A DNA stretch of 16,977 bases. It comes from Coemansia sp. RSA 922 (lineage: Eukaryota > Kickxellomycota > Kickxellomycetes > Kickxellales > Kickxellaceae). The first letter of the stretch is position 1; every line of letters starts with the position of its first letter. The notes beneath the pieces are model-generated. The model was given only the letters and a program-made list of their open reading frames with translations, ran no database searches and was not told where the DNA came from. The translations under genes and the position numbers were made by a program. The stretch is taken from assembly GCA_027577415.1 (NCBI GenBank), contig JANBQS010000486.1, positions 1 through 16,977 on the forward strand, read 5' to 3'. Shown here one piece after another: positions 7,064 to 15,354 of the stretch.

Positions 7064-8761
7064 CTACTCATCCCACCCGACAAACAACAAGCGCTCAAGA
7101 TCTACTTTGTGCTTGCTAAATGGCAAAGTATCCAGCATCTTTATAATGCTGTTGTTGTACTTTGCTCGCACCGATGATGTCACGACATTGTAGGTGAACT
7201 TTGGGCAAATACAAGCTAGCAGCATCGCACATGTAGCCGCGCTTTCGACTATTGTGTTTTGACTATGCCACAGCTTCCAGCATTTAAAGTTCTTGCCTAC
7301 ATGCTTGTACTTTAATTCTAGATGGTCGACTAATTGATCCATAGACAAGTGCTTCAGATCATCGCCGATTCCAAGCGACCGACAGTACAAGTCTGATAGG
7401 GCAGGAGCTGCTTCAATGACTGTCAGGATCTCTGACAGACTCAGGCAAAGATCATTCACGACCAATAGCTGCAGATCCTTACAATGGTCGGATAGAGAAA
7501 TGGCGCTCAATAAAGCATCCTTGGGTATCTGGCCTTCGATTTCGAGGGTTTGAGCTCTGTGAGCCAATTTCATAACAAAGCCAACTACCAGCTCAGCTGT
7601 CGTGACATCTGAGATGCCATTTACATACGATACGTCTACTTTGACATGTCGCAGTCTCTTCAACTTTTCCCTTTCAAAAGTATGGTAGTTGTTTAACAAA
7701 TTGATGGTGGTTGGGTCGGCCGCCATGTGCAAATACTTTAGTGTCTTAGTATTGCCTCTAAACAGCACATCGTCGCTGAACGGGTACACCAAATCCAAGC
7801 TTAGCTGTTCAAGTCGCGGAAATGGGATATACTCCCTGTTAAAGGGCTTGCACTTGTATCGAGTGATATTTCCAGACGATAAGTGGAGCGTGTGCATGTT
7901 CGGGTAAGTCAAATAGTCGGAGCCATTACTGCCACTCCTACTCTCTAGCAACTTGACTAGCTTTGTCGGCTGAGCGCAAGCTATTTCCAGCGTTTTCAGA
8001 GTAGCGGCATTCAAGCGAATTAGCTCGATTGTTTCGTCAAACGTTGTATCCCAAATGGTTTCTATTTTGGTAAGGTTGAGCATCGTATTGGACACCGCTG
8101 GTAGAAGGAGACCACAGTTAACTAGTGTGAGTTCCCTTGTGTCTGAGCCAGAGTATAGCCCGCTCAATAGTCGCTCAAATGCACGGCATGATACTGACTC
8201 TTGGTCTTCAGCTTCGCCCTCATACTCGATCTTAACAGTAGTCACTCGTGGCATTAACCGCTTAACCAGAGCCACAAATCCTTTTACATGACTAGTGGCC
8301 ACAGGCACGTCAGACAATTCATCGTTCAGGCAATCGTTCAACATGACCTTTAGAACTTTTGCCGAATTAAACGACTCATCTGCACACTTTAGGCTGCCTA
8401 GCTGCTTTGCAGCCTTGCCGTTGAACACATTCTTACTAGTCGTGCTGATGGCTATTTCGTTGACTAGGCAGTAGAATCCAGAATGATCATGCTTCATAGG
8501 TGTCGGCCAAAGGGTAAATTCTGTAGTCGTACGGTCTGACTCACTATCCAGGCAGATTGAATACTCGCGGCAAAGCGTCTTTAAGGCCATTGCTCGCCAG
8601 CTGCGTGAAATGCCAAGAAGTGGGGCGCAAGAGTTGGTAAATCTGATATGTTCTAGCTTGACCGCGCTGTGACCCAATTGGTCTCCACGCATGATGCAAT
8701 TGATGGTCGTCTGGATGATATTCCATGGCATGGACGAAAGCGACCGTCGAGATAAAGGCAT
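7064..8761 (-). CDS. Coemansia-type F-box/LRR-like protein
   Basis: This 565-residue protein resembles members of a very large family in Coemansia genomes. The N-terminal 65 residues look like a divergent F-box: MPW-x-IIQTTINCIM, then a loop, then APLLGISRSWRAMALKTLCREY (46-67). The rest is made of leucine-rich strand-helix repeats. A hallmark segment lies at 312-351: IPFPRLEQLSLDLVYPFSDD followed by VLFRGN and LKYLHMAADPTT. By analogy with F-box/LRR proteins it may be a substrate receptor of an SCF ubiquitin ligase, but Skp1 binding is unproven. The ATG at 8761 follows an AT-rich leader; Met11 is a possible alternative start. It is convergent with GSTK (8-bp gap) and divergent from a second family member at 9382. 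No intron is needed for a full-length product. Confidence 0.85.
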   Translation of the reverse strand: MPLSRRSLSSMPWNIIQTTINCIMRGDQLGHSAVKLEHIRFTNSCAPLLGISRSWRAMALKTLCREYSICLDSESDRTTTEFTLWPTPMKHDHSGFYCLVNEIAISTTSKNVFNGKAAKQLGSLKCADESFNSAKVLKVMLNDCLNDELSDVPVATSHVKGFVALVKRLMPRVTTVKIEYEGEAEDQESVSCRAFERLLSGLYSGSDTRELTLVNCGLLLPAVSNTMLNLTKIETIWDTTFDETIELIRLNAATLKTLEIACAQPTKLVKLLESRSGSNGSDYLTYPNMHTLHLSSGNITRYKCKPFNREYIPFPRLEQLSLDLVYPFSDDVLFRGNTKTLKYLHMAADPTTINLLNNYHTFEREKLKRLRHVKVDVSYVNGISDVTTAELVVGFVMKLAHRAQTLEIEGQIPKDALLSAISLSDHCKDLQLLVVNDLCLSLSEILTVIEAAPALSDLYCRSLGIGDDLKHLSMDQLVDHLELKYKHVGKNFKCWKLWHSQNTIVESAATCAMLLACICPKFTYNVVTSSVRAKYNNSIIKMLDTLPFSKHKVDLERLLFVGWDE

Positions 8762-8891
8762 TTTTAAAAAAATTCAAGATATGAAAAATTGAAGAGTTGT
8801 AGTAATAATAAAAATTGACCAAGAGTGTGTGAGAAAGAGGGAAGCCGTATGCAGGCGAGCCTCGTCTTTGCATTTACAAAGCAATGAACAG

Positions 8892-8910
8892 AAAGGCAGA
8901 GCTTGCCTTT
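8892..8910. repeat. 7-bp hairpin AAAGGCA/TGCCTTT
   Basis: Perfect 7-bp arms flank GAGCT, followed by a short T run. It lies about 130 bp upstream of the minus-strand F-box-like start. No known function. Confidence 0.5.
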
Positions 8911-9237
8911 TTAGTAAGCTCAAGACTTAGTGTCGATAGGTGGGATGCAACTTGCTAAGAAAGCGCAAAAGATGACAAAGAAGAACAAACTGCCCTTCTT
9001 GGTCTGTGTGCTTGCTCAAAACAAAAGTACAAGGCAATTACCGTTGGCGGATCTATACAGCCCTTCCATGGGCTAGTCGTAGAAAATGATTTGCACATCT
9101 CTATGGTACGGTGGCAAGTTCTAAAAGTCGCTTTCTTTATATTTCTTAAAACAAGGGCCTTTTGTAGTTTTATAAAGCCCATTTGCCCGTTAGAGAGCCA
9201 AAGAGTAAGATCGCACTATTGGCAAAGAACCTACTCT

Positions 9238-9253
9238 GCAAAGCACGCTTTGC
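9238..9253. repeat. 7-bp hairpin GCAAAGC-AC-GCTTTGC
   Basis: Perfect 7-bp arms flank a 2-nt centre, about 130 bp upstream of the plus-strand F-box-like start. As a 16-bp near-palindrome it could be a protein-binding site. No known function. Confidence 0.5.
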
Positions 9254-9381
9254 TTTTATGTGAGCCTTTCAAGTATAGAATGACTGCATGCCAGTAAAAG
9301 AAAAAAAACAATACCCACTTTGTCTCTTCTATTAGCCTACGTAGTTATAATACTTAGTTTTTGCTTTACTATTCATTTCGA

Positions 9382-11124
9382 ATGCCAATGTCGCCGCTGT
9401 TAAACCTCCCTGACCACTTGACGATGCGCATTATTACTAAAGATATAAGAAGCCTCGAGTTTCTACATAATACTCGACACAGGGCATCGTTGTTTAATCC
9501 CAGTGGCGTGATCTTCAAGTTGTATGCCGCTTGTCACGGACTAAGGCGGGTTGCTATGAAAATGCTCAGCAAGCATGCTTATATTTTGTGCAGTGATGAT
9601 ACTGACTTGCAGGAACATACTTTACGCGCGGGGCTAATTCCACGTGCAATTGCCAGTTTCAACTATCACAGAATTACCCAAATGGCATACATGGACGTGT
9701 CGTATGAATTTATTTTCAATGGCATGGCTCTAGAAATGCTGCATAATAGCGGCTGTGCAGGTGTGGTGCTTCCAAACGTTAAATCAGTTATAATAGACCT
9801 AAGTGTAGGCAACCCGTCCAACTTTTCATACGAAAAAACATACATTGCACACTTGAAGAAATTCATTGAGCAGATAAATTACATGATGCCAAATGTACTG
9901 GAATACACAATACATGACACAAATAGGGTAGAAATGTATTCCACTATTCAGTCGAGATACTACAGAAAATTGATCAAAGAGCTATTTCCTAGTAAGTGTG
10001 GTCTGAACTACAGTGTCCCTGGCACTAAATTCGGGCTAATGATGCCTCCTGCCATTACAAACCTAACAAAGTTGGTGGTCAATAAGGGCTGTGATGAGCA
10101 CCAAGTAATGGAGCTAGCTCGGCGAAATCACCTTACACTAAACTGCTTGCGTGTCGAAGATGATGACTATATAATTGTAAATCACATTTTTAAAGACGAT
10201 AATGAGGTTGATATTCAGTATCCTCTACTCGAGGAATTCCATTACACTTGCCTTGCTTCGTATCCACTTGATGACATGGTTATTGTAGAAGGTGACCCAT
10301 TCCCAGCCTTGGTCGATTTGACTATTTATGCTCAATATCCGGTACACACGGTATGCATGTTGATGGCATGTCACAAGCACGTAAGGAACTTGAAGGTAGA
10401 GCTTTTAAGCGAAACATCTCTGGCTCTCTGCTCTGGGCAAGTGTTCACCAAAAACGGTCTTCCTAAAGCTGAAAAGATACATTTAGAGTTAGATTTGTAC
10501 GATTTTGAAGAAAATTCGGGTCAGGTTGAGTTGATAATCGGTGGTCTACTACAAATGGCCCCGCTTGTAAAGTCGCTATCTGTTGTAGTACACGTACAGT
10601 CGCATTTTAACATTGGGCAGTCTGTAATAGCAGAGCCCCTGTCCTTACAACAACTACAGTATTTGAGTATACACCCCATGACAATGCCACTCCCAATGCT
10701 CGTTCAGATACTGAAAAGTGCACCACGTCTGCACACTGTAGATATTTGTCCAAACATAACAGAATTTAATGACCTCGGCACAGATCAACAAGAAGAAGTT
10801 ACTGCAAGCTTTGTAAACGGATTTTACAATCTGTTCGCTTGCTCAGGGCTAGCATTAAAGATTGCGAGACTATTCGATAACTCTGATCATAACACTAGAG
10901 GCGTTTCTCACTATGCAATTTTACTAGCTTTGGCTTGTCCGCGACTGCGAGATATTTGCTACCCATTTGGCGACATTCAATTTGCCAGAGGGTGTAAGGA
11001 GATGATAGAATGTCCAGCATACGCTCCTTACAAGTTAAGGCTTAAAGAAGTTCACTGGAATGACGGAGATGATGTACTAAGAAAGTTTGATAGCTTCTAT
11101 GACAATTCAGTAGAGCAAAACTAA
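9382..11124 (+). CDS. divergent F-box/LRR-like protein, second family member
   Basis: The protein has 580 residues from the ATG at 9382; an earlier in-frame TTG at 9361 is not a likely start. It parallels the neighbouring minus-strand protein in length and layout: a short N-terminal F-box-like helix set (MPMSPLLNLPDHLTMRIITK, then YAACHGLRRVAMKML at 48-62), an early FNG-x-A-x-x-x-L segment (shared as FNGKAAKQL in the neighbour), and leucine-rich repeats with the PFPALVDLTIYAQYPVHTVCML variant of the family hallmark. It lacks the SWR tryptophan and the FRGN motif, so it is more divergent. Base composition is visibly more AT-rich than the GSTK gene and the disordered-protein genes. The role is unknown; SCF substrate recognition is the family-based guess. 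A 19-nt palindrome follows the stop. Confidence 0.82.
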   Translation: MPMSPLLNLPDHLTMRIITKDIRSLEFLHNTRHRASLFNPSGVIFKLYAACHGLRRVAMKMLSKHAYILCSDDTDLQEHTLRAGLIPRAIASFNYHRITQMAYMDVSYEFIFNGMALEMLHNSGCAGVVLPNVKSVIIDLSVGNPSNFSYEKTYIAHLKKFIEQINYMMPNVLEYTIHDTNRVEMYSTIQSRYYRKLIKELFPSKCGLNYSVPGTKFGLMMPPAITNLTKLVVNKGCDEHQVMELARRNHLTLNCLRVEDDDYIIVNHIFKDDNEVDIQYPLLEEFHYTCLASYPLDDMVIVEGDPFPALVDLTIYAQYPVHTVCMLMACHKHVRNLKVELLSETSLALCSGQVFTKNGLPKAEKIHLELDLYDFEENSGQVELIIGGLLQMAPLVKSLSVVVHVQSHFNIGQSVIAEPLSLQQLQYLSIHPMTMPLPMLVQILKSAPRLHTVDICPNITEFNDLGTDQQEEVTASFVNGFYNLFACSGLALKIARLFDNSDHNTRGVSHYAILLALACPRLRDICYPFGDIQFARGCKEMIECPAYAPYKLRLKEVHWNDGDDVLRKFDSFYDNSVEQN

Positions 11125-11142
11125 ATACACTATTTTCTTTTA

Positions 11143-11161
11143 TTATCAATCTGATTGATAA
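11143..11161. repeat. 19-nt perfect palindrome after the stop codon
   Basis: TTATCAATC-T-GATTGATAA has 9-bp arms and a 1-nt centre and starts 18 bp past the F-box-like stop. It may be a 3'-UTR element or a DNA-binding palindrome; a 1-nt loop makes an RNA hairpin with full arms unlikely. Confidence 0.6.
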
Positions 11162-11216
11162 CTTGTTAAATGTTTCATATCCAATATGGAGAAGCAAACC
11201 CAGTGAGCCAACACCC

Positions 11217-11225
11217 TATATATAA
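11217..11225 (+). promoter_or_regulatory. TATA box of the zinc-finger microprotein gene
   Basis: TATATATAA lies about 75-83 bp upstream of the ATG at 11300, a spacing that would give a 5' UTR of roughly 45 nt. Confidence 0.45.
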
Positions 11226-11261
11226 TGAACACTATCTATAAATCTATGGAACTTTTGAAAC

Positions 11262-11283
11262 TACTCATTTTTTACTCATTTTT
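11262..11283 (+). repeat. tandem 11-nt repeat (2 copies)
   Basis: TACTCATTTTT is repeated exactly twice in tandem, just upstream of the A-rich leader of the 50-codon gene. Confidence 0.6.
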
Positions 11284-11299
11284 TAAAATAAAATAAAAA

Positions 11300-11452
11300 A
11301 TGACTTCAATATATCGCAAGTGCCATTACTGTAACGTTGTCTATTATGACTTGGTCGCACTTCTCGATCACTTTAAAATATGTATACCATGGGCTATTGC
11401 GCAAGGAAGGTACATATATAAAATAGATATGAAGTACCTGGCACCCCAGTAA
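11300..11452 (+). CDS. C2HC zinc-finger microprotein, 50 residues
   Basis: A 50-codon frame runs from ATG (11300) to TAA (11450-11452) in AT-rich DNA. Residues 8-28 give C8-x2-C11-x3-Y-x5-L-x2-H24-x3-C28. This matches the classical C2H2/C2HC zinc-finger spacing C-x2-C-x12-H-x3-[HC], with the conserved aromatic and leucine at the right places. The remaining 22 residues are basic and aromatic (IPWAIAQGRYIYKIDMKYL). One finger alone rarely gives specific DNA binding, so protein or RNA contact, or dimer formation, is possible. A GGTACAT after codon 37 could be a 5' splice site, so this may be the first exon of something longer, or a remnant of a larger zinc-finger gene. A TATA box and AT-rich leader precede it. 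The motif is good; expression is unknown. Confidence 0.5.
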   Translation: MTSIYRKCHYCNVVYYDLVALLDHFKICIPWAIAQGRYIYKIDMKYLAPQ

Positions 11453-11562
11453 TTTTCAGCCAAGTAGCCACTTGTTGACGTTTAGACAATGTTTATCTAA
11501 TATATTTGGATATATTACTCAATACACTGCTGCTGTTGTTGTTAAATCGTATACATGTCGGA
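11453..11562. other. AT-rich spacer at convergent 3' ends
   Basis: This is the 3' region between the zinc-finger microprotein and the end of the minus-strand disordered-protein gene. It shows no coding signal and no continuation of the paralog's homology. Confidence 0.4.
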
Positions 11563-14500
11563 TTAATCCGGGATACGCCTGGAACTGACCCTGAGCAGTG
11601 GCAATGCCGACGAGAGGCCTCTGTACATGTCGACAGGGTTGCTAGCAGCCGAAGGAAGGCGTGGCGGAAGTCTCGGTAGTGGCTGGCTATCATCAGCATA
11701 GCCAAACATGTTGCGCACATCAGGACGGCTACGACTAACAGGCGTGCGCTTGGGCAAAGGCGGCAAAGACGAGAATGACTCTGGAACATATGCAGGCACA
11801 GGCGCAGACTTTGGCCCGTTTGCCAGCAAGCCATTCACTGGCATTGGCGGAGGCTTTGACAGTTTCAAAATGCGACTGGCAGTGGCAAACGTTCGAGGCG
11901 CTGTTGGAGTCACCGCAGAGCCAAGAGTAACCGTGGCTGCTGTGCTAGTTCCACGTCGCCGCCCAAACAGAGACGGCGTTGACGGGCCTGCACCTGGCTT
12001 GCGCAAGCTCAGTGGCGTTTGTATCGAGCCAGCAATCCTGGGCGTGCGGCTGCTACAGCTACTAGAGCTCATACTGCAAACACTGTCATTAGTAGCTGGA
12101 ATATCCAGACTGGCACTGCGCATGGGCATCAGTGACACCGGCATAGCCTCGCCGTATGTCTGTAGTCGACCACGAGTGGAGCCAGTTTGGAGTTGCGACT
12201 TTTGTGGCAAGCTAACCAGCGACGTTGGCGTACGCAGCCCAGAAGACGTCCCACCACGAGAAGCTGACGGCGTTTCAGCTATACCAAAGCCAAGCGCCTG
12301 TTGAAGCGACGTGCTTGGCCGTAGTCTTTGGGCATCTCCATAGGCAAAGGAAGCTGGTGAAGGTAGTGTGGGTGGGTATTGGGGTTGGATCCGTCTCGAG
12401 GGCAGTGGCTGAGTACGCGAGGCATTTAGCTCCATAGCAGAGTTCCTTCGCATGATGCTGTGCCGACTGTTAGCCGGTGCGGCCGGTGTAAGTGGAGGCT
12501 GGGGTACGGCACGAGTAGCTAGTGTCGATCGACGCGCGCCAGCAGACAGCGGCGTAGGTGGCAGTGGCAGAGATGCAGAGCGCTCAGAGTATGCACCACG
12601 GAGATTCATGACCGACGCCGATGCGCGCAGTTGCTGCCGAGGCATTGGGAAAGCGTTGTTCGGAGTATCTGACTTAAGTGGTACCATTGCCACCGGACCA
12701 ATATCACTGCGGCGAGGCAGGCGCCGCAACACAGATCTGGGCGCCGTCTTTGGCTGCTCCTTAGGCGCCTCTGAGCGGAAGCCGTCAGTCAGTGTCGCAG
12801 TGCTGCTCTCGGACGGCGTGCGCAGGTTGCTATTGGCAAAGGGCGCTCCGTCGACTAGCAAAGCGGCGCTGCGCGCGTCAGGGTCGTTTAGAAGCGCATG
12901 GACCTGCGGCAAATACGCAGCAGTCATGGCTTCAACGTCAACAGAGCGCACTGGCCGATCACTAGTGCCATCAGTGCTGATAGTGAACGACAGGGTCGGT
13001 GTGGATAACACTGGCGCGGTTGGGCTGGGCTGGCGCTGAGAAGGCACGCGTATGCGAGTGGGCGTCACTGCAGTCGGATGATTTTTTTGTTGGCGGCTCG
13101 TCAAAGCCAGCGCCAGCGGGTATCGACGCAGGGCGCGCTGAACATCTGGGTCATTCGGGTCAGCTGGTTTGCTGGAATCACTAAGATCTGTAATGGCCAC
13201 CCGTGGCCGACCCGACAAGGCAGCAAGTGGGGACGAGAACAGCGAGTGCACGTCGACTTTGTACCAGCGAGTAGATCTTTCTGGCACTTTGAGGCCTTCC
13301 TCCGGCTTGCAAGTGGAGGAAGAAAGAAGCGACTCAGCAATAGACACGCTCTTGCGCCGCTCAGCTGCCAAGCGGTTCTCGTCAGCAAACAGTGGCGAGA
13401 TAGGCGGCTCCTGATTCATCAGCCAGTCGTCGGCGCTGTCAGTTGAACTGAGGCTCTCTGAGCGATTTGCCTGCCTGCTCTCCGGCGGCGCTGGGTAGAA
13501 CGAGCTCCAACGCCCCGTGCTGCTGGGCTGCCATCCCGCCAGCGTCCCCGCCAGTGATGCCCTCGTAGGCGTCGTCGCCGCCGTTGACTGTCGCAGTGAG
13601 GCTACACACACAAAAGAACAAGCAAGCCGCTCGTGCGCACAAGAGCGTTGCAATATGCAGACTCATTTAGAAAGAAGTTGAGACTATTGTTTCTCCCCCC
13701 TCCCTCTCACAGTCAACCAGAACTTACTAAATGACTGCTCGCAGATAGGCGAGCTCCAAGAGGACCGCTGCTCAGAGGACCCAGCCAGTGTGTTGCGACG
13801 ACGAGAGATGCTGGCGCGCTTCACTGTTTCTCGAACGTCGTCAATGTCACTAGGCCGGATACGAGCAAAGAATGGTGATACGGGAGGCATTTCCGAGCCC
13901 AGTGGCGGCGGTGTAGTGTCTCCACGAGCGCTAAACGTACGCCCCACAAGAAAGCTTTCTTCAGAAGCAATGGGCACAGCCAGCGGCAGAAGCAAAGGCT
14001 CGAGAGCCGGCAGGCGGCGCAACCGCTCGCGGTGGTAGCCCCAGGTAGGCGGTGCAGTGCTGGCCGTAGCAGCGTCATACTCGGTGTTGCGACGCGACGG
14101 AGCGGGCGTGTCCAGCACAACTGGCGGTTGAACTACTGGGTCAGTGTAAAACAGCGCTGACGGCGGGCGTACGGCTGCCAAGTCGTCTTCGCTGCTATAG
14201 TCATAGCTGCCGTCGTGGTCGTTACTCGCATATCCAAACGCCGCGCCTGACACTGGCCGCAGAGCGCGAAACTGCCGCGACTTTACTTCTGGGTATGGCA
14301 TTGCGGTTGCCAACAACTCGTCTGTTTCTGTTACACTGGCTGTGGCGGCTACTGTGCTGCTGCTGTGGTCGAATTGGAAAGTAGAAGGAGTAAATTGAGG
14401 TTGAGCAGGCGAATGTGGAGGAGAAGGAGGCCGAGCGCTCGGTGGTTCCTTGATTTTTGTATTGGCAGAATGCATGCTAGCTGAGAACGTTGTCGACGAT

Positions 14501-14736
14501 GGAGGGGCTGGCAGCGAATCAGCCAGCGCGGTCAGACTCGCCAAAGCACTGGAAGGAGCACCGAGCCGCCTCACAGCCGTCACGGGCGGCTCAGGCAGAC
14601 TTTCGAGAAGCGAGTGCAGCAAAGTCGCATCCATGTTCAGCGCTGCTTCTGCATCGCCAGTAAACGCGCACCAATCTGCACTGCTGCGTGGATCGACATC
14701 GTGTAAATCATCAGCGTCTAGTTCCTGCGAGAGCAT
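11563..14736 (-). CDS. large intrinsically disordered Ser/Pro/Arg-rich protein (paralog B), two exons
   Basis: Exon 1 is 14736-13728 (336 codons plus 1 nt), exon 2 is 13601-11563. Joined across a 126-nt intron they give 1015 residues in one frame. The protein is the paralog of the plus-strand gene at 2320-5307. It shares LPEPP (47-51), PPVSPFF with DIDD-x-RETV-x-RAS-x-SRRR (284-315), PPISPLF (402-408), RRYPLALAL, SFTISTD, VDVEAMTAAYLP, LRTPS-x-SSTATL, RRSDIG and PMPRQQLRASASVMNLRGAY, in the same order. Its middle has extra Ser/Pro-rich stretches, and it ends soon after a RSRPDVRNMF segment, so it lacks the roughly 190-residue tail of paralog A. Function is unknown. A TATA-like box 11-19 nt before the ATG at 14736 is too close for that start, so translation from Met35 (14634), just before the LPEPP helix, is an alternative. 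Confidence 0.85.
13602..13727 (-). other. spliceosomal intron of paralog B
   Basis: On the minus strand the intron starts GTAAGTTC and ends in a T/G-rich tract with GTGTGTGTAG, 126 nt in all. Splicing joins a phase-1 exon end to CC to form an ACC codon (Thr337) and restores the frame, with conserved blocks on both sides. Without splicing, translation stops 14 codons past the donor. The intronless paralog A reads straight through the matching place. Confidence 0.85.
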
Positions 14737-14746
14737 CGCCTAAAAA

Positions 14747-14755
14747 TTATATATA
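14747..14755 (-). promoter_or_regulatory. TATA-like box near the paralog B start
   Basis: TATATATAA on the minus strand, 11-19 nt before the ATG at 14736. If it acts as a TATA box, transcription would begin at or after that ATG, favouring Met35. The following TTTTTAG could instead be a 3' splice site. Confidence 0.35.
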
Positions 14756-14781
14756 GAGTAGAAACGCAAGGATATTAAATG

Positions 14782-14799
14782 AAAAAAAAAAAAAAAAAA
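14782..14799 (+). repeat. A18 homopolymer
   Basis: Eighteen consecutive A (T on the minus strand) in the paralog B upstream region. Poly(dA:dT) tracts often exclude nucleosomes at fungal promoters. Length may be unreliable in sequencing. Confidence 0.8.
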
Positions 14800-15117
14800 T
14801 AATGTATAGACAAGAAGAAAGCCCTCTGCTTTTCCTTTTTTCTTTTTCTTCTTGTAGGCTCCTAGCAAGGAACGCGCGGGCTATGAACGGCGCCTCCCTG
14901 TTTGCGAAGAGGACCAGTTTGTTTACTGTTTTGACATTTACCGATACGACATTGTTCGCAGTAAAACCATTAGGCATGGACAATGACCACGTGTAGTTTT
15001 GGCGTCTTCAGCTTCCTAACTCTTAGTTCTCTTACGATATTGGCATAGCTTTTAGCGTGTATATTTTATATATATTATAAAAAGAATAACTACGCTAACT
15101 GTGGAAACTATATTGCT

Positions 15118-15354
15118 CTATCCGCTGGTGGTAGGAGCTCCAGACGGGTCCAATGGAGTGGCTCCTTCAGCAGGTTTAACACTGTCAATATTCACATTAC
15201 AGTTATGGCCAGGAAGCATTGGCCGGCCACAAGGTATGCAATTGGTGAACCCGACTACTGACAATGGTCTGCCATTGCGTTTGAACCTTTCTAAATCTTC
15301 TGAAATTTCAATTGGTAATGTTTCTTCGACTGGCGGGGCGCCTCCAGAGTTCAT
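15118..15354 (-). CDS. small protein with CxxC...HxC motif, 78 residues
   Basis: The ATG at 15354 sits in a good context (GCC before ATG) downstream of a CT-rich leader (minus strand, about 15400-15430). The frame stays open upstream to an ATG at 15555, but that part is low-complexity and looks like 5' UTR, so the shorter start is preferred. The product is acidic-polar, with Pro/Gly-rich ends. Its core is FTNCIPCGRPMLPGHNC (36-52): C39-x2-C42-x7-H50-x-C52, four possible metal ligands. I do not recognise the family. Zinc binding is a guess from spacing; a redox CxxC is the alternative. No signal peptide or membrane segment is seen. It lies upstream of paralog B on the same strand, about 380 bp away. 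Confidence 0.6.
   Translation of the reverse strand: MNSGGAPPVEETLPIEISEDLERFKRNGRPLSVVGFTNCIPCGRPMLPGHNCNVNIDSVKPAEGATPLDPSGAPTTSG

Larger units (their letters stand above)
8762..9381. other. head-to-head intergenic region between two F-box/LRR-like genes
   Basis: These 620 bp are moderately AT-rich and act as shared upstream DNA. I see no convincing gene: the open frames at 8955-9182 (-) and 9091-9297 (+) overlap each other and have no recognisable motif. Two small hairpins occur (8892-8910 and 9238-9253). The segment before the plus-strand start is A-rich then CT-rich (9296-9340). Confidence 0.5.
14737..15117. other. intergenic region upstream of paralog B
   Basis: These 381 bp hold the 3' end of the 78-residue gene and the promoter of paralog B. 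Contents: a TATA-like box, an A18 run, and a plus-strand pyrimidine tract ending in TAG (14857) that is followed by an open 42-codon stretch without an upstream exon. The minus-strand frame at 14977-14747 ends in poly-Phe/hydrophobic low complexity. Neither is called as a gene. Confidence 0.45.

Noticed and set aside
11563..14736. Two separate minus-strand genes (11563-13653 and 13684-14736)
   Set aside because: A canonical GTAAGT...TAG intron joins them in frame, and the paralog at 2320-5307 carries the blocks of both in one protein.
14747..14983. 78-codon minus-strand frame upstream of paralog B
   Set aside because: The end is poly-Phe from the homopolymer tract, the first codon is not ATG, and joining it to paralog B by a plausible splice breaks the frame.
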